Of a stretch of 64,000 bases of DNA, positions 33,658-45,098 are shown one piece after another. Both the position numbers and the translations under genes were made by a program. The DNA is taken from positions 1 through 64,000 of the forward strand of contig NZ_DAHVNP010000076.1 in the NCBI RefSeq assembly GCF_027319265.1. The letters run 5' to 3'. The first letter of the stretch is position 1. Every line of letters begins with the position of its first letter. This DNA is from Ferrimicrobium sp. (GTDB lineage: Bacteria > Actinomycetota > Acidimicrobiia > Acidimicrobiales > Acidimicrobiaceae). The notes beneath the pieces are model-generated. The model had not been told where the DNA came from, did not search any database, and was given only the letters and a program-made list of their open reading frames with translations.

Positions 33658-35337
33658 TCAGATACCAGGCTCCTCGTAGTAACCAAAGACTTCGGCAAGC
33701 GCCTCCATGATCTCTCCAACCGAGACCCGCGCCCGTGACGCACGGATCAACGGCTCCATAAGGTTCACTTCGGGGTCTCGTGCGTCAGCCTGCAACCCGG
33801 CGAGCGCGCGAGCAACCTCATCAGAGTCTCGCCGCTGGCGGACATCGTGGAGCCGCTGCACCTGGAGTCTCTCCACCTCTGGACCGATCACCAAAGTATC
33901 GATGGGCTCCTCGTTGTCGAGGACGAAGTTATTCACGCCTACCACAATACGATCTCCGGAAGAGATCTTTTTTTCGAGCTCGTACGCAGAGTCAGCGATC
34001 CTGTTCACGTGATAAAACGAATCGATCCCGAGTAACGCGCCCTCGAGCATGGACCCATGACCCAACTCAGCAATCTCGGCAAAAATCTCCTCAGCCTGTC
34101 GCTCCATCTCTCGCGTTAACTCTTCGACGAAATAGGATCCACCCAATGGGTCGACCACGTTCGTCACGCCAGTCTCATAGGCCACGATCTGCTGGGTACG
34201 AAGTGCGATCCGGGCCGCTTTTTGGGTAGGCAGCGAGAGTACCTCATCCATCGAGTTGGTGTGAAGGCTCTGCGTGCCGCCAAGTGTTCCCGCTAACGCC
34301 TCAATAGCCGTGCGAACGATATTGAGCTCAGGTTGCTGGGCGGTCAAAGAGACGCCAGCAGTTTGGGTGTGAAATCGAAGTAGCCAAGATCGAGGATCTT
34401 CTGCATGGTAATGCTCGCGCATCCAACGCGCCCAGATGCGACGTGCTGCCCGATACTTTGCGATCTCCTCAAAGAAATCGATGTGCGCGTTGAAAAAGAA
34501 CGAGAGCTGTGGCGCGAAATCATCGATCTTGAGCCCTGCGGCTAAACCCGTCTCCACATAGGCAAAGCCATTGGCGATCGTGAAGGCTAACTCCTCCGCC
34601 GCTGTGGACCCTGCCTCGCGGATATGATAACCAGAGACCGAGAGAGGGTGCCACTTCGGCATCTCGGCAGCGGCAAAGGTCATGGTGTCACGCACGAGAC
34701 GCATCGAGGGCCGTGGCGGAAAATAGTACTCTTTCTGGGCCTGATACTCCTTGAGAATGTCATTCTGCAAGGTCCCACCGAGCTTATCCCTCGACACGCC
34801 ACTCGCCTCAGCGACCGCTACAAAAGATGCCAAGATAAAGGCAGCTGGCGAGTTGATCGTCATCGAGGTGGTGATATCACCGAGTCGAATGCCAGTGAAG
34901 AGTGTCTCCATGTCATCATAGGTGTCGATCGCGACACCACACTTGCCAACCTCACCAAGCGACTTCGGGTCATCTGAGTCCCGTCCCATCAGGGTCGGGA
35001 GATCGAAGGCCACTGACAAGCCGGTACCACCAGCAGCCAGCAGCTCGCGAAAGCGTTCGTTGGTCTCCTGGGCCGACGAGAACCCTGCAAACATCCTCAT
35101 GGTCCAGAGCTTGGTCCGGTAACCACTGGCGTAGATCCCCCTGGTATAGGGGTAGCTGCCGGGTAGCTCCTCATCCATGGGGAGTACAGCTTGTGACCCC
35201 GTAGGCATCGTTGTAGCGTCAAGAGGGCCTTGGCTGGTATAGACCGGAGCAAGTTCGATGCCTGAAAGTGTCTCGAAACGATCCTGCCTCTTCGGAGCGC
35301 GGCTATAGCTCGCAACCCACTCATCAAAACGTGTCAT
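33658..35337 (-). CDS. B12-dependent acyl-CoA mutase large subunit, isobutyryl-CoA-mutase-like
   Basis: 559 aa, the catalytic TIM-barrel half only; the C-terminal B12-binding domain is absent and must come from a separate small subunit not present here. Core motifs are YPYTRGIYASGYRTKLWTMR, SVAFDLPTLMG, LGGTLQNDILKEY, SGYHIREAGS and GGTQSLHTNSMDE. The two residues that hold the free carboxylate in methylmalonyl-CoA mutase (Y89, R207) are Phe83 and Gln201 here, and the position that is Asp in 2-hydroxyisobutyryl-CoA mutase is Ala110. That combination is the one described for isobutyryl-CoA mutase (Phe80/Gln198). Automatic annotation would likely say methylmalonyl-CoA mutase. MeaB is encoded 11 kb away. 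Confidence 0.85.
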   Translation of the reverse strand: MTRFDEWVASYSRAPKRQDRFETLSGIELAPVYTSQGPLDATTMPTGSQAVLPMDEELPGSYPYTRGIYASGYRTKLWTMRMFAGFSSAQETNERFRELLAAGGTGLSVAFDLPTLMGRDSDDPKSLGEVGKCGVAIDTYDDMETLFTGIRLGDITTSMTINSPAAFILASFVAVAEASGVSRDKLGGTLQNDILKEYQAQKEYYFPPRPSMRLVRDTMTFAAAEMPKWHPLSVSGYHIREAGSTAAEELAFTIANGFAYVETGLAAGLKIDDFAPQLSFFFNAHIDFFEEIAKYRAARRIWARWMREHYHAEDPRSWLLRFHTQTAGVSLTAQQPELNIVRTAIEALAGTLGGTQSLHTNSMDEVLSLPTQKAARIALRTQQIVAYETGVTNVVDPLGGSYFVEELTREMERQAEEIFAEIAELGHGSMLEGALLGIDSFYHVNRIADSAYELEKKISSGDRIVVGVNNFVLDNEEPIDTLVIGPEVERLQVQRLHDVRQRRDSDEVARALAGLQADARDPEVNLMEPLIRASRARVSVGEIMEALAEVFGYYEEPGI

Positions 35338-35413
35338 ATACGCTCAGTCTAGTCCTGTTGCATACCGTGGACATAGAAGCAATGCAAGTCGCGCTCGGAC
35401 CCAACACTCAGCC

Positions 35414-35430
35414 CCCGGATTTGCTCCGGG
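35414..35430. repeat. Short perfect hairpin upstream of glpX
   Basis: CCCGGA, TTTGC loop, TCCGGG. It lies 35 bases before the likely glpX -10 box; it could be an operator or chance. Confidence 0.25.
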
Positions 35431-35464
35431 ATTTGGCATTGCGCCCACGCAGACCACCTTGTGC

Positions 35465-35470
35465 TACCAT
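35465..35470 (+). promoter_or_regulatory. Possible -10 box for a leaderless transcript (glpX)
   Basis: TACCAT, 7 bases, then ATG at 35478. Weaker than the others in the set. Confidence 0.35.
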
Positions 35471-35477
35471 ACTGTAG

Positions 35478-36464
35478 ATGATCGATAATACTCCACCAGA
35501 TCGCAACCTCGCACTCGAAATTGTCCGTGTCACGGAGGCAGCGGCCCTCGCCTCGACCCAATGGGTGGGGCGTGGGCAAAAGGAGTCAGCCGACGGCGCA
35601 GCTGTCAACGCCATGCGCAGTGTCCTCGATGTGGTTGCGATGGATGGAACCGTCATCATCGGCGAGGGAGAGAAGGACAACGCACCGATGCTCTTTAATG
35701 GTGAGCATGTTGGTGACGGCACGGGCCCCAAAGTCGATATTGCCGTCGATCCCATCGAAGGCACCACCCCAACAGCGATGGGACGGAGCGGTGCAATGAG
35801 TGTGATCGCGATCGCTGGCACAGGATCGATGTTCTTTCCTGGTCCGATCGTCTACATGGACAAGCTCGCTACCGGACCTGAAGGAGTTGGAGCCGTCTCA
35901 CTCGATCTCTCCCCAAGAGAAAACGTCGTAGAACTAGCGAAAGCCCGGCACTGTCAGACCGCGGACATTACCGTCGCTATCCTGGATCGACCTCGCCATG
36001 AAGGGCTCATCGAGGAGGTCCGTGCAGCCGGCGCCAGGATCTTTCTGATCGGTGATGGTGATGTCGCAGCCGCCCTCCTTACTGCCCTCCCATCGTCCAA
36101 TATCGATATGCTCCTGGGTGTTGGGGGCAGTCCCGAGGCGGTGATCGCCGCCGCTAGCCTCCGATGCGTTGACGGAGCCATTCAAGCACGGCTGTGGCCA
36201 CGTGACGAGACTGAGAAGCAACGCGCGATCGACGCCGGCTACGATCTCGACAAGATTCTCCACACCTCAGACCTCGTCAACTCCGAGGACTGCTTCTTTG
36301 CCGCGACCGGCATCACGGACTCCGAACTACTACGGGGTGTTCGCACGCATCGCGATCAGGCGATTACGCACTCCATCGTGATGCGCTCGCGAAGCAAAAC
36401 CGTGAGAACCATCGAGGCTGTTCATCGCGTAGAGAAGCTCAAAAACTTCCATCTGATGGCGTAA
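35478..36464 (+). CDS. glpX: Class II fructose-1,6-bisphosphatase GlpX
   Basis: 328 aa. Motifs are VGRGQKESADGAAVNAMR, IIGEGEKDNAPM, VDIAVDPIEGTTPTAMGRSG and YMDKLATGP, all typical of the lithium-sensitive phosphatase fold with metal-binding Glu/Asp. It produces fructose 6-phosphate for gluconeogenesis; in actinobacteria GlpX is often the only FBPase. No ribosome site precedes the ATG. Its 3' end overlaps the convergent 2H-phosphoesterase gene by 43 bases. Confidence 0.94.
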   Translation: MIDNTPPDRNLALEIVRVTEAAALASTQWVGRGQKESADGAAVNAMRSVLDVVAMDGTVIIGEGEKDNAPMLFNGEHVGDGTGPKVDIAVDPIEGTTPTAMGRSGAMSVIAIAGTGSMFFPGPIVYMDKLATGPEGVGAVSLDLSPRENVVELAKARHCQTADITVAILDRPRHEGLIEEVRAAGARIFLIGDGDVAAALLTALPSSNIDMLLGVGGSPEAVIAAASLRCVDGAIQARLWPRDETEKQRAIDAGYDLDKILHTSDLVNSEDCFFAATGITDSELLRGVRTHRDQAITHSIVMRSRSKTVRTIEAVHRVEKLKNFHLMA

Positions 36465-37390
36465 GAACCACCTAACCCCTTCGAATCGGCCATGGCCAAA
36501 CCAGAGTGGTCGGGGCCCAACTGATCGAGGCCCAACAGCCATGCTGCCTCCGCACTCATCGACCTGGCTCCAAAGGTATCAAGGATCTTGGTCGATGATT
36601 GCCCCACGAGGGTGCGGGGTCGGAGGTACTCCATCAGCTCCTCGACGACCAACTCCTCAAAACCACACCCGACGAGGTCACCATCGAGTAGCACCGGATC
36701 ATTGAGTATCCAAACTCCACTTGGCGCGCCTATTGCCTCGCCCCAACCGAGCAGTCCCCCCGACTCATCCAGTAACCAACAACTTATCGAGGGCGCAGAT
36801 CCCTGGTGCGACAATGGACTTGAGTGTGATAAGACTGCCAGAACTGATCGATGCGCTCGACGTCGCAGACCACCAAAGCCTACGAGCGCCCGGAGGAATG
36901 GTCGCCAACCTCTCCTTTTCCCTCGCGCATCGGCCACCAGCAGGCTTACTTCCTTCGCCTGAACCGCCAAGGTGTACTGTGCCAGTCGCTCCCGGAGGAC
37001 GGAGCTCGTCGCAAGATCGAGGTCCTCCACAACCGTCACATGGGGGAGGTAGGGGCGCTCATCCGGTTGACCAACCAAACGATCATGCCACTGCCCAAGG
37101 GCCTCCCTGCCAGCTTCGACCGGAAGATGTCCCGTGATCCGGCGATTGGCGAAGAAGCCAAAGCCGCTCAACTCGAGATCGACGGGCGCCACCTGCGTGC
37201 TCAAGGTACCGATCCTGCCCACCCACAACCACGCCTCCATCGGAGTGCAATCCACTGGTGGAACAAGGGTGATATGGGGAGGAATCCAATCAGTCGATCG
37301 TGATCCGAGAAGCCTTCTGACGACGTTCAGTTCCGTCTCGATTGGATCAGCAAATGTTACCGCCACACAGCACCGAACTCGCGGTGTCAC
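36422..37390 (-). CDS. 2H phosphoesterase (2'-5' RNA ligase-like) with unknown C-terminal domain
   Basis: 322 aa. Residues 1 to about 165 carry the two H-x-T motifs of the 2H fold, HITLVPP and HVTVVED, with the spacing of ThpR/LigT-like cyclic phosphodiesterases. Residues about 180-322 are of unknown type (ISCWLLDESGGLLGWGEAIG, then CGFEELVVEELMEYLRPRT). The start is GTG right after the atpC stop, so it is the last gene of the ATP synthase run. Its last 14 codons overlap the end of glpX. RNA substrate and any link to ATP synthase are unknown. Confidence 0.75.
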   Translation of the reverse strand: MTPRVRCCVAVTFADPIETELNVVRRLLGSRSTDWIPPHITLVPPVDCTPMEAWLWVGRIGTLSTQVAPVDLELSGFGFFANRRITGHLPVEAGREALGQWHDRLVGQPDERPYLPHVTVVEDLDLATSSVLRERLAQYTLAVQAKEVSLLVADARGKRRGWRPFLRALVGFGGLRRRAHRSVLAVLSHSSPLSHQGSAPSISCWLLDESGGLLGWGEAIGAPSGVWILNDPVLLDGDLVGCGFEELVVEELMEYLRPRTLVGQSSTKILDTFGARSMSAEAAWLLGLDQLGPDHSGLAMADSKGLGGSYAIRWKFLSFSTR

Positions 37391-37782
37391 CTAGTCGATC
37401 AGACTCCCCCGAAGCTCCAGCGACCGCAGTTCGGACTCCGCAATCGCATCATCAAGCTCCTCTAATCGCTCCTCGTAGCGCTGTCTTCTGCGCCGAAGAG
37501 ACTCCTGTTCAACGTCGCTAGCCAACTGTGCGTCATTGGCCAAAACCACCACACGATTACCACCGGCTCGAACCAGTCCGCCGTCGATCACAATCTGGAA
37601 GGAATCGCCTTGCCCCCGCACCACCGTCCCCAGACAAACCTCCACCTCTCCGACGAAGGGGGCATGATGAGCAAGGAAGGCGGCATCCCCGAGTGCCGAA
37701 CGAAGTGTGAGGCTTTCAACCTCCTCGTCAAAGAGCACTAACTCCGGGTTAGCGATCACCAGATTGAAGGTCTCGTTCGCCA

Positions 37783-37783
<1 letters not shown>
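37391..37783 (-). CDS. atpC: ATP synthase F1 epsilon subunit
   Basis: 130 aa. The N-terminal beta sandwich reads FNLVIANPELVLFDEEVESL, then AFLAHHAPFVGEVE, then FQIVIDGGLVRAGGNRVVVL. It is followed by the helical hairpin (RRQRYEERLEELDDAIAESE). It couples and regulates rotation. The GTG shares a base with the atpD stop (TAGTG). Confidence 0.94.
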
Positions 37784-40175
<2,392 letters not shown>

Positions 40176-40181
40176 GAGACT

Positions 40182-41708
40182 CTAAACCTTTACTGAGGTG
40201 GCAAACCCACCCGCAAAGGTGGTGATTGCATCCGTCAACGCCTGCTTATCCGGCATCTTACCATTGGTGTTAATTCCGTCAATGAAATCAGGGTGTCGAG
40301 CCTTCAAGAAGCCAATCATCTCGGCCAAGAACTTCGACACATCACTTACCGGCAGTGCGTCAAGAAGACCGTTGGTGCCCGCAAAGATGCTCACCACCTG
40401 CTCAGCGACGGAGAGAGGAGCTCCTTGATTTTGCTTCAACAGCTCAGTCAGTCGATAACCACGATCGAGCTGTGCCTGTGCATACTTATCCAGTTCGGAG
40501 CCAAAAGTGGCAAAGGCCTCGAGTTCACGGAACTGAGCAAGGTCCAGTCGTAGGCTTCCAGACACCTCTTTCATCGCCTTGGTTTGGGCGGCACCGCCAA
40601 CTCGTGACACTGACGTCCCGACGTTAATCGCGGGACGAAGACCAGAGTTAAAGAGGTCAGAGTCGAGAAACACTTGACCATCCGTGATCGAGATCACATT
40701 GGTAGGGATATAGGCGGAGATATCTCCTGCCTTGGTCTCAATGATCGGCAGCGCCGTCAACGAACCTCCACCAAGCGCATCGCTGAGCTTCGCCGCGCGC
40801 TCAAGAAGCCGGGAATGGAGGTAAAAAATGTCACCAGGATAGGCTTCACGTCCTGGTGGACGACGAAGCAACAACGAGAGCTGCCGATAGGCGTCAGCCT
40901 GCTTCGAAAGATCGTCATAGACGATCAGGGCGTGCTCCCCATTTTCCATCCAATGCTGGCCCATCGCACAGCCTGCATACGGTGCAAGGTACTTGAACGG
41001 CGCAGCCTCAGATGCTGCCGCTGCCACGATCACCGTATACTCAAGCGCTCCATGATCACGCAACGTGTCGACCACTGCCGCGATGGAGGTGCCTTTCTGC
41101 CCAATAGCCACATAGATACACTTCACACCCTGGCCACGCTGGTTGATAATCGTGTCAAGCGCCACCGTCGTCTTGCCGGTTTTGCGGTCACCGATAATCA
41201 ATTCGCGCTGACCACGTCCAATCGGAGTCATGGCGTCGATAGCCTTGATTCCAGTCTGTAGCGGTTCTCCAACCGGCTTGCGCTGGACAATACCTGGCGC
41301 CTGCACCTCAAGGCGACGCTGTATTGTGGAATCGATAGGACCAAGCCCGTCGATCGGTCGACCGAGCGGATCGACAACCCTACCGAGCAGTGCATCGCCC
41401 ACCGGAACTGACAGGATCTCGCCGGTCGACTTCACTAACTGGCCTTCGGAGATACCGGATTCCTCGCCGAGGACAACCACGCCGATCGTATCCTCTTCGA
41501 GGTTGAGCGCGAGACCAACCGTACCGTTGGCAAAGCGCAAAACTTCATTCACCGCCACCGAGGGGAGTCCCGAGACCGAGGCGATCCCGTCACCGAACTC
41601 CAGCACTCGGCCGACCTCTTCGCCTGCGGTCGTCGTCGTGTACTCCTGTAGCCGCCGCCGGATGACATCAGCGATCTCCGACTTATCAATTTTCAACTCT
41701 ACCGCCAT
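40182..41708 (-). CDS. atpA: ATP synthase F1 alpha subunit
   Basis: 508 aa. P-loop [23 protein letters not shown]-like segment [38 protein letters not shown] and the arginine-finger region [17 protein letters not shown]. Non-catalytic nucleotide-binding subunit. AAGGAGAGACG precedes the ATG. Confidence 0.97.
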   Translation of the reverse strand: MAVELKIDKSEIADVIRRRLQEYTTTTAGEEVGRVLEFGDGIASVSGLPSVAVNEVLRFANGTVGLALNLEEDTIGVVVLGEESGISEGQLVKSTGEILSVPVGDALLGRVVDPLGRPIDGLGPIDSTIQRRLEVQAPGIVQRKPVGEPLQTGIKAIDAMTPIGRGQRELIIGDRKTGKTTVALDTIINQRGQGVKCIYVAIGQKGTSIAAVVDTLRDHGALEYTVIVAAAASEAAPFKYLAPYAGCAMGQHWMENGEHALIVYDDLSKQADAYRQLSLLLRRPPGREAYPGDIFYLHSRLLERAAKLSDALGGGSLTALPIIETKAGDISAYIPTNVISITDGQVFLDSDLFNSGLRPAINVGTSVSRVGGAAQTKAMKEVSGSLRLDLAQFRELEAFATFGSELDKYAQAQLDRGYRLTELLKQNQGAPLSVAEQVVSIFAGTNGLLDALPVSDVSKFLAEMIGFLKARHPDFIDGINTNGKMPDKQALTDAITTFAGGFATSVKV

Positions 41709-41720
41709 CGTCTCTCCTTG

Positions 41721-42587
41721 TTATCGCCCGGCAAGCAACTGCTGGGCCCTCTGTAGTTCTCTGGCAACACTCACGTCGTAGACCCGATCGCCAATAACAG
41801 CGACCATTCCACCGATGAGTGTTTCATCGACTCTCCACTCGACGATCAGCTCGCGCCCAATACGATGCTCGAGCGTTGACGCGATCCGCGAACGGTAGAT
41901 ATCGTTGGCTTGACGAGCGAGTGTCACTCGGGCAATCTGGCTCTCGATCAGCCTGGAGCAGTCACCAATGATCCTCTCGAGCGACTCCGCTAGGGAGCGC
42001 GGGTTGCTCACAGCAACGACTGCGCGAAGAACCGACAACGCCGCCGACGAGACTCGTCCTCCAAAGAGATCCTCAACAATGTGAATCCGTTGCTCTGGAT
42101 CGCCACCAAGACCTGATAGCACCCTTCGTAACGCGACGTCTCCGGCCAACAACTGCGTCACGCTGATGAGTTCATCCAACATGAGCAGCAGAGCATCTCG
42201 ATCGAGATCGCCCATAATCGCGTGTGCATATCCTCGCGCACGCGCACCAGTCACCGTCTCGATTCCGTCACCGAGGACGTAGGTGCTTTGCAGCACGGCT
42301 TCAAGACCCGCCAGAACCTCGGGAATATCCCCCGCCAACTCGGTCTCCACCACATAGCCAGCGAGCGCAGTGATCCGCGGGTCCACACGGTCGCTCAAGA
42401 GCTCGACCAACACTGATCGTCGAACATCAGAACGGAGACCACGGTCGATCAGTACATCGGTCAATTCGACGGAGTCGGTCACGAGCACCGCCACCGCCGC
42501 CATCTCTTGTGTTATGCGTGCCAACTCATCACTCCTGATCCCAAGATCACGAGTGGCGATGGCGAATCCACGGGTCCGCTCTCTCAT
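41721..42587 (-). CDS. atpH: ATP synthase delta subunit, long actinobacterial type
   Basis: 288 aa versus about 180 in E. coli. The N-terminal helical domain appears twice: residues about 15-105 (ELARITQEMAAVAVLVTDSV...) and again about 115-210 (GYAHAIMGDLDRDALLLMLD...). They are followed by the usual C-terminal LIVEWRVDETLIGGMVAVIG. Such duplication is known in Streptomyces-type delta subunits. It joins F1 to the peripheral stalk. Confidence 0.92.
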   Translation of the reverse strand: MRERTRGFAIATRDLGIRSDELARITQEMAAVAVLVTDSVELTDVLIDRGLRSDVRRSVLVELLSDRVDPRITALAGYVVETELAGDIPEVLAGLEAVLQSTYVLGDGIETVTGARARGYAHAIMGDLDRDALLLMLDELISVTQLLAGDVALRRVLSGLGGDPEQRIHIVEDLFGGRVSSAALSVLRAVVAVSNPRSLAESLERIIGDCSRLIESQIARVTLARQANDIYRSRIASTLEHRIGRELIVEWRVDETLIGGMVAVIGDRVYDVSVARELQRAQQLLAGR

Positions 42588-42589
42588 GT

Positions 42590-43108
42590 CTACTCCGAAT
42601 CCGCCTCCGCGAGGAAGGACTCCACTAGGGGATCTACCTCACTCGAGGCGAGTTCATGCGCGAGTATCCGAGTGGACAGTTCGATAGCCATGCCAGCCAA
42701 TTCACCCCGAAGCTCAAGGATCAGCCGGGATCGCTCCGCCGCTACCTGCAGCTGAGCCTGCTCACGTACCATCTGGGCCTCACGTTGTGCTTCAGCCGCC
42801 GCCTCTTGGCGCAGCGCCTCACCGGTAGCTCGCGCGTCCTCAATGATACGCTGGCCCTCTTCACGTGCACGCCCAAGCTCAGCGCGACGCTCCTCTGCGA
42901 GACGTTCGGCGTCTCGACGCGCCGACTCAGCGGCCTCAAGATCATCTCGGATCTTGTCACTGCGTTTGGCCATCATGGAGGCCACTGGGGGGAAGGCATA
43001 CTTCACCAATATGACCAACAGGAGGGCAAAGGAGATGACCGACCAGATAATCTCCCCTGTCGAGGGCAGAATTGGGTTCGGCGACTGCGTAACTACTCCG
43101 AAAAGCAC
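42590..43108 (-). CDS. atpF: ATP synthase Fo b subunit
   Basis: 172 aa. One membrane helix (IIWSVISFALLLVILVKYAF) is followed by a long charged coiled coil rich in Ala/Glu/Arg forming the stator stalk. GTG start at 43108 with AAGGA 8 bases upstream. It is a separate gene, not the b-delta fusion of mycobacteria. Confidence 0.94.
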   Translation of the reverse strand: MLFGVVTQSPNPILPSTGEIIWSVISFALLLVILVKYAFPPVASMMAKRSDKIRDDLEAAESARRDAERLAEERRAELGRAREEGQRIIEDARATGEALRQEAAAEAQREAQMVREQAQLQVAAERSRLILELRGELAGMAIELSTRILAHELASSEVDPLVESFLAEADSE

Positions 43109-43119
43109 GAAACGATTCC

Positions 43120-43455
<336 letters not shown>

Positions 43456-43480
43456 TCACGGCGAACTTCAGACCAACTCC

Positions 43481-44251
43481 TTAGTGCCCACCTCCCAAAG
43501 ATTCGCCTAAGTAGACGGCGGTCAAGATGGTGAAGATAAAGGCCTGCAGAAAACCTACAAAGATCTCGTAGCCCGTCAACACCACCAGGGTAGCCGCTGG
43601 CAACGGCAACACGATCAGGCCAATGCTGCGGACGAACAGCGCCTCCGAGATCACTGCAAACGTCACTAAGAGGAGGTGGCCGGCGAGCATATTGCCAAAC
43701 AATCGGACGGCGAGAGCAAAGGGGCGGACGATGAAGGTAGAGAGTAACTCGATGGGGACAAGGAGTATCAGCAGTGCTACCGGCACTCCACTCGGGACAA
43801 GCGCTGATTTGAAATAGCGACCAAAGCCTTGCTTCTTGATGCCTACCACAATAAAGGTGACATAGACGATGAGCGCTAGAGGGATCGTGACGCTCGTTCG
43901 TGCGGTCGCCGGCATCTGTATAAAGGGAATGACTTCAAAGAGGTTGTTGAACAGGATGAAGAAGAACAGACCGGTGAGCCACGGCACCCACGCGAGGCCC
44001 TCTTGACCCATCACGTCGATCACGACCGAGTTGGTGATAAAGTCGATCGACGACTCCATGATGTTCTGGATGCCACGGGGAACGAGATTTTGGCGCCGTC
44101 CAGCGACGAAGAACAGCGCGAGGGTAATCGCGGCTGAGAGCAGGGTAAGGACAGCGATCTTGTTGAACATAAGCGCCGTGCCGCCAAAGGCGATCGGCTT
44201 CCAGTTCAACAGCTCCGCTATGGGCGGAAAGTTAATGCCAGCAAAAATCAT
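43481..44251 (-). CDS. atpB: ATP synthase Fo a subunit
   Basis: 256 aa, five to six membrane helices. The essential arginine lies in RPFALAVRLFGNMLAGHLLL, and the last helices GYEIFVGFLQAFIFTILTAV complete the proton half-channels. The ATG overlaps the stop of the AtpI-like gene (ATGA). Confidence 0.96.
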   Translation of the reverse strand: MIFAGINFPPIAELLNWKPIAFGGTALMFNKIAVLTLLSAAITLALFFVAGRRQNLVPRGIQNIMESSIDFITNSVVIDVMGQEGLAWVPWLTGLFFFILFNNLFEVIPFIQMPATARTSVTIPLALIVYVTFIVVGIKKQGFGRYFKSALVPSGVPVALLILLVPIELLSTFIVRPFALAVRLFGNMLAGHLLLVTFAVISEALFVRSIGLIVLPLPAATLVVLTGYEIFVGFLQAFIFTILTAVYLGESLGGGH

Positions 44252-44670
44252 CTGACCAATCTCCAGGGAGCAAGACCATCATCACCCAAACGTCCAGAGA
44301 CACGGCGCGCCTCAATGATCACCGCAGCGAGGTGGCCAAGAATCACCACAAGGCCGAAGACGATGAGATCCATCCAGTGCGCATGCGCAACCGGAATGAT
44401 CGCCGCCGTCAACACTCCGAGCCCGATGAGCAGTGCCAGGAAAGCAGCGGCCATCAGACCCGTCATACCAAATTTGGCACCCTCACGGAAGAACACGATC
44501 ATAATGGCGAAGTTGACGGCGACCAACGCGAGACCATACAACGAGGACCACAAACCTCGATCACCGGCAAGAGCCCACGAGATGGCGACCGCCACTGGGG
44601 CGACAATGAGCAGCCGAATGAGAAAGCCTTTGGCGATACTCACCTCAGGCTGAATAGGTGTGCTAGACAC
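44248..44670 (-). CDS. atpI: AtpI-like ATP synthase assembly membrane protein
   Basis: 140 aa with four hydrophobic segments (LLIVAPVAVAISWALAG, SLYGLALVAVNFAIMIVFF, LMAAAFLALLIGLGVLTAAI, LIVFGLVVILGHLAAVII). Position directly before atpB and the helix layout match AtpI, which helps assemble the c-ring. Sequence in this family is poorly conserved, so the name rests partly on context. Confidence 0.78.
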   Translation of the reverse strand: MSSTPIQPEVSIAKGFLIRLLIVAPVAVAISWALAGDRGLWSSLYGLALVAVNFAIMIVFFREGAKFGMTGLMAAAFLALLIGLGVLTAAIIPVAHAHWMDLIVFGLVVILGHLAAVIIEARRVSGRLGDDGLAPWRLVR

Positions 44671-44671
44671 G

Positions 44672-45013
44672 CTACTCGTTCCTCCTCAGCCACGCATCAG
44701 CCTGACGAACGTCGTCAGAGAGTTCGAGATCTGACTCAAGCAGACGCGAAACACCACCTCTCTCGGGCCGCCGCGTCTTGACTGGCACAGGAGTGCTGTC
44801 GATCTCCGCCTTCGAGCGGTAGTACATCGACAGGATCGAACCCACGACTCCGAAAACGGCTATACCTACACCCCATGCCCAGGAGTGCGTCCACTGACCG
44901 ACCACGACGGCGACAACGAGCGAAAGCACCATGGTCCCGAAGGACTCAATCATTTTGGCAATTGCCTCGCTAAAACTCGCTACCATACCTCGGGCCACTG
45001 ACGGGCTGTCCAC
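44672..45013 (-). CDS. AtpZ-like small membrane protein
   Basis: 113 aa with two helices (MVLSLVVAVVVGQWTHSW, WGVGIAVFGVVGSILSMYY) and a charged tail. The two-helix form before atpI resembles AtpZ, which with AtpI has been linked to c-ring assembly and Mg/Ca handling. The start is GTG at 45013 because AGAGG lies 7 bases upstream; the frame runs to 45076 without such a site. A TAGAGT box just upstream could start an atp transcript. Confidence 0.65.
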   Translation of the reverse strand: MDSPSVARGMVASFSEAIAKMIESFGTMVLSLVVAVVVGQWTHSWAWGVGIAVFGVVGSILSMYYRSKAEIDSTPVPVKTRRPERGGVSRLLESDLELSDDVRQADAWLRRNE

Positions 45014-45098
45014 GATCGAACCTCTTCCGAACCAAACCTTAGTTACTCTACCAGCTACGGGCCAACCAACTGCCATCCTGGACGCAAACCAGAATAAC

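Noticed and set aside
33658-35337. Ethylmalonyl-CoA mutase (Ecm/MeaA) as identity of the mutase
   Set aside because: Ecm keeps the carboxylate-binding Arg; here it is Gln201, and the B12 domain is not fused.
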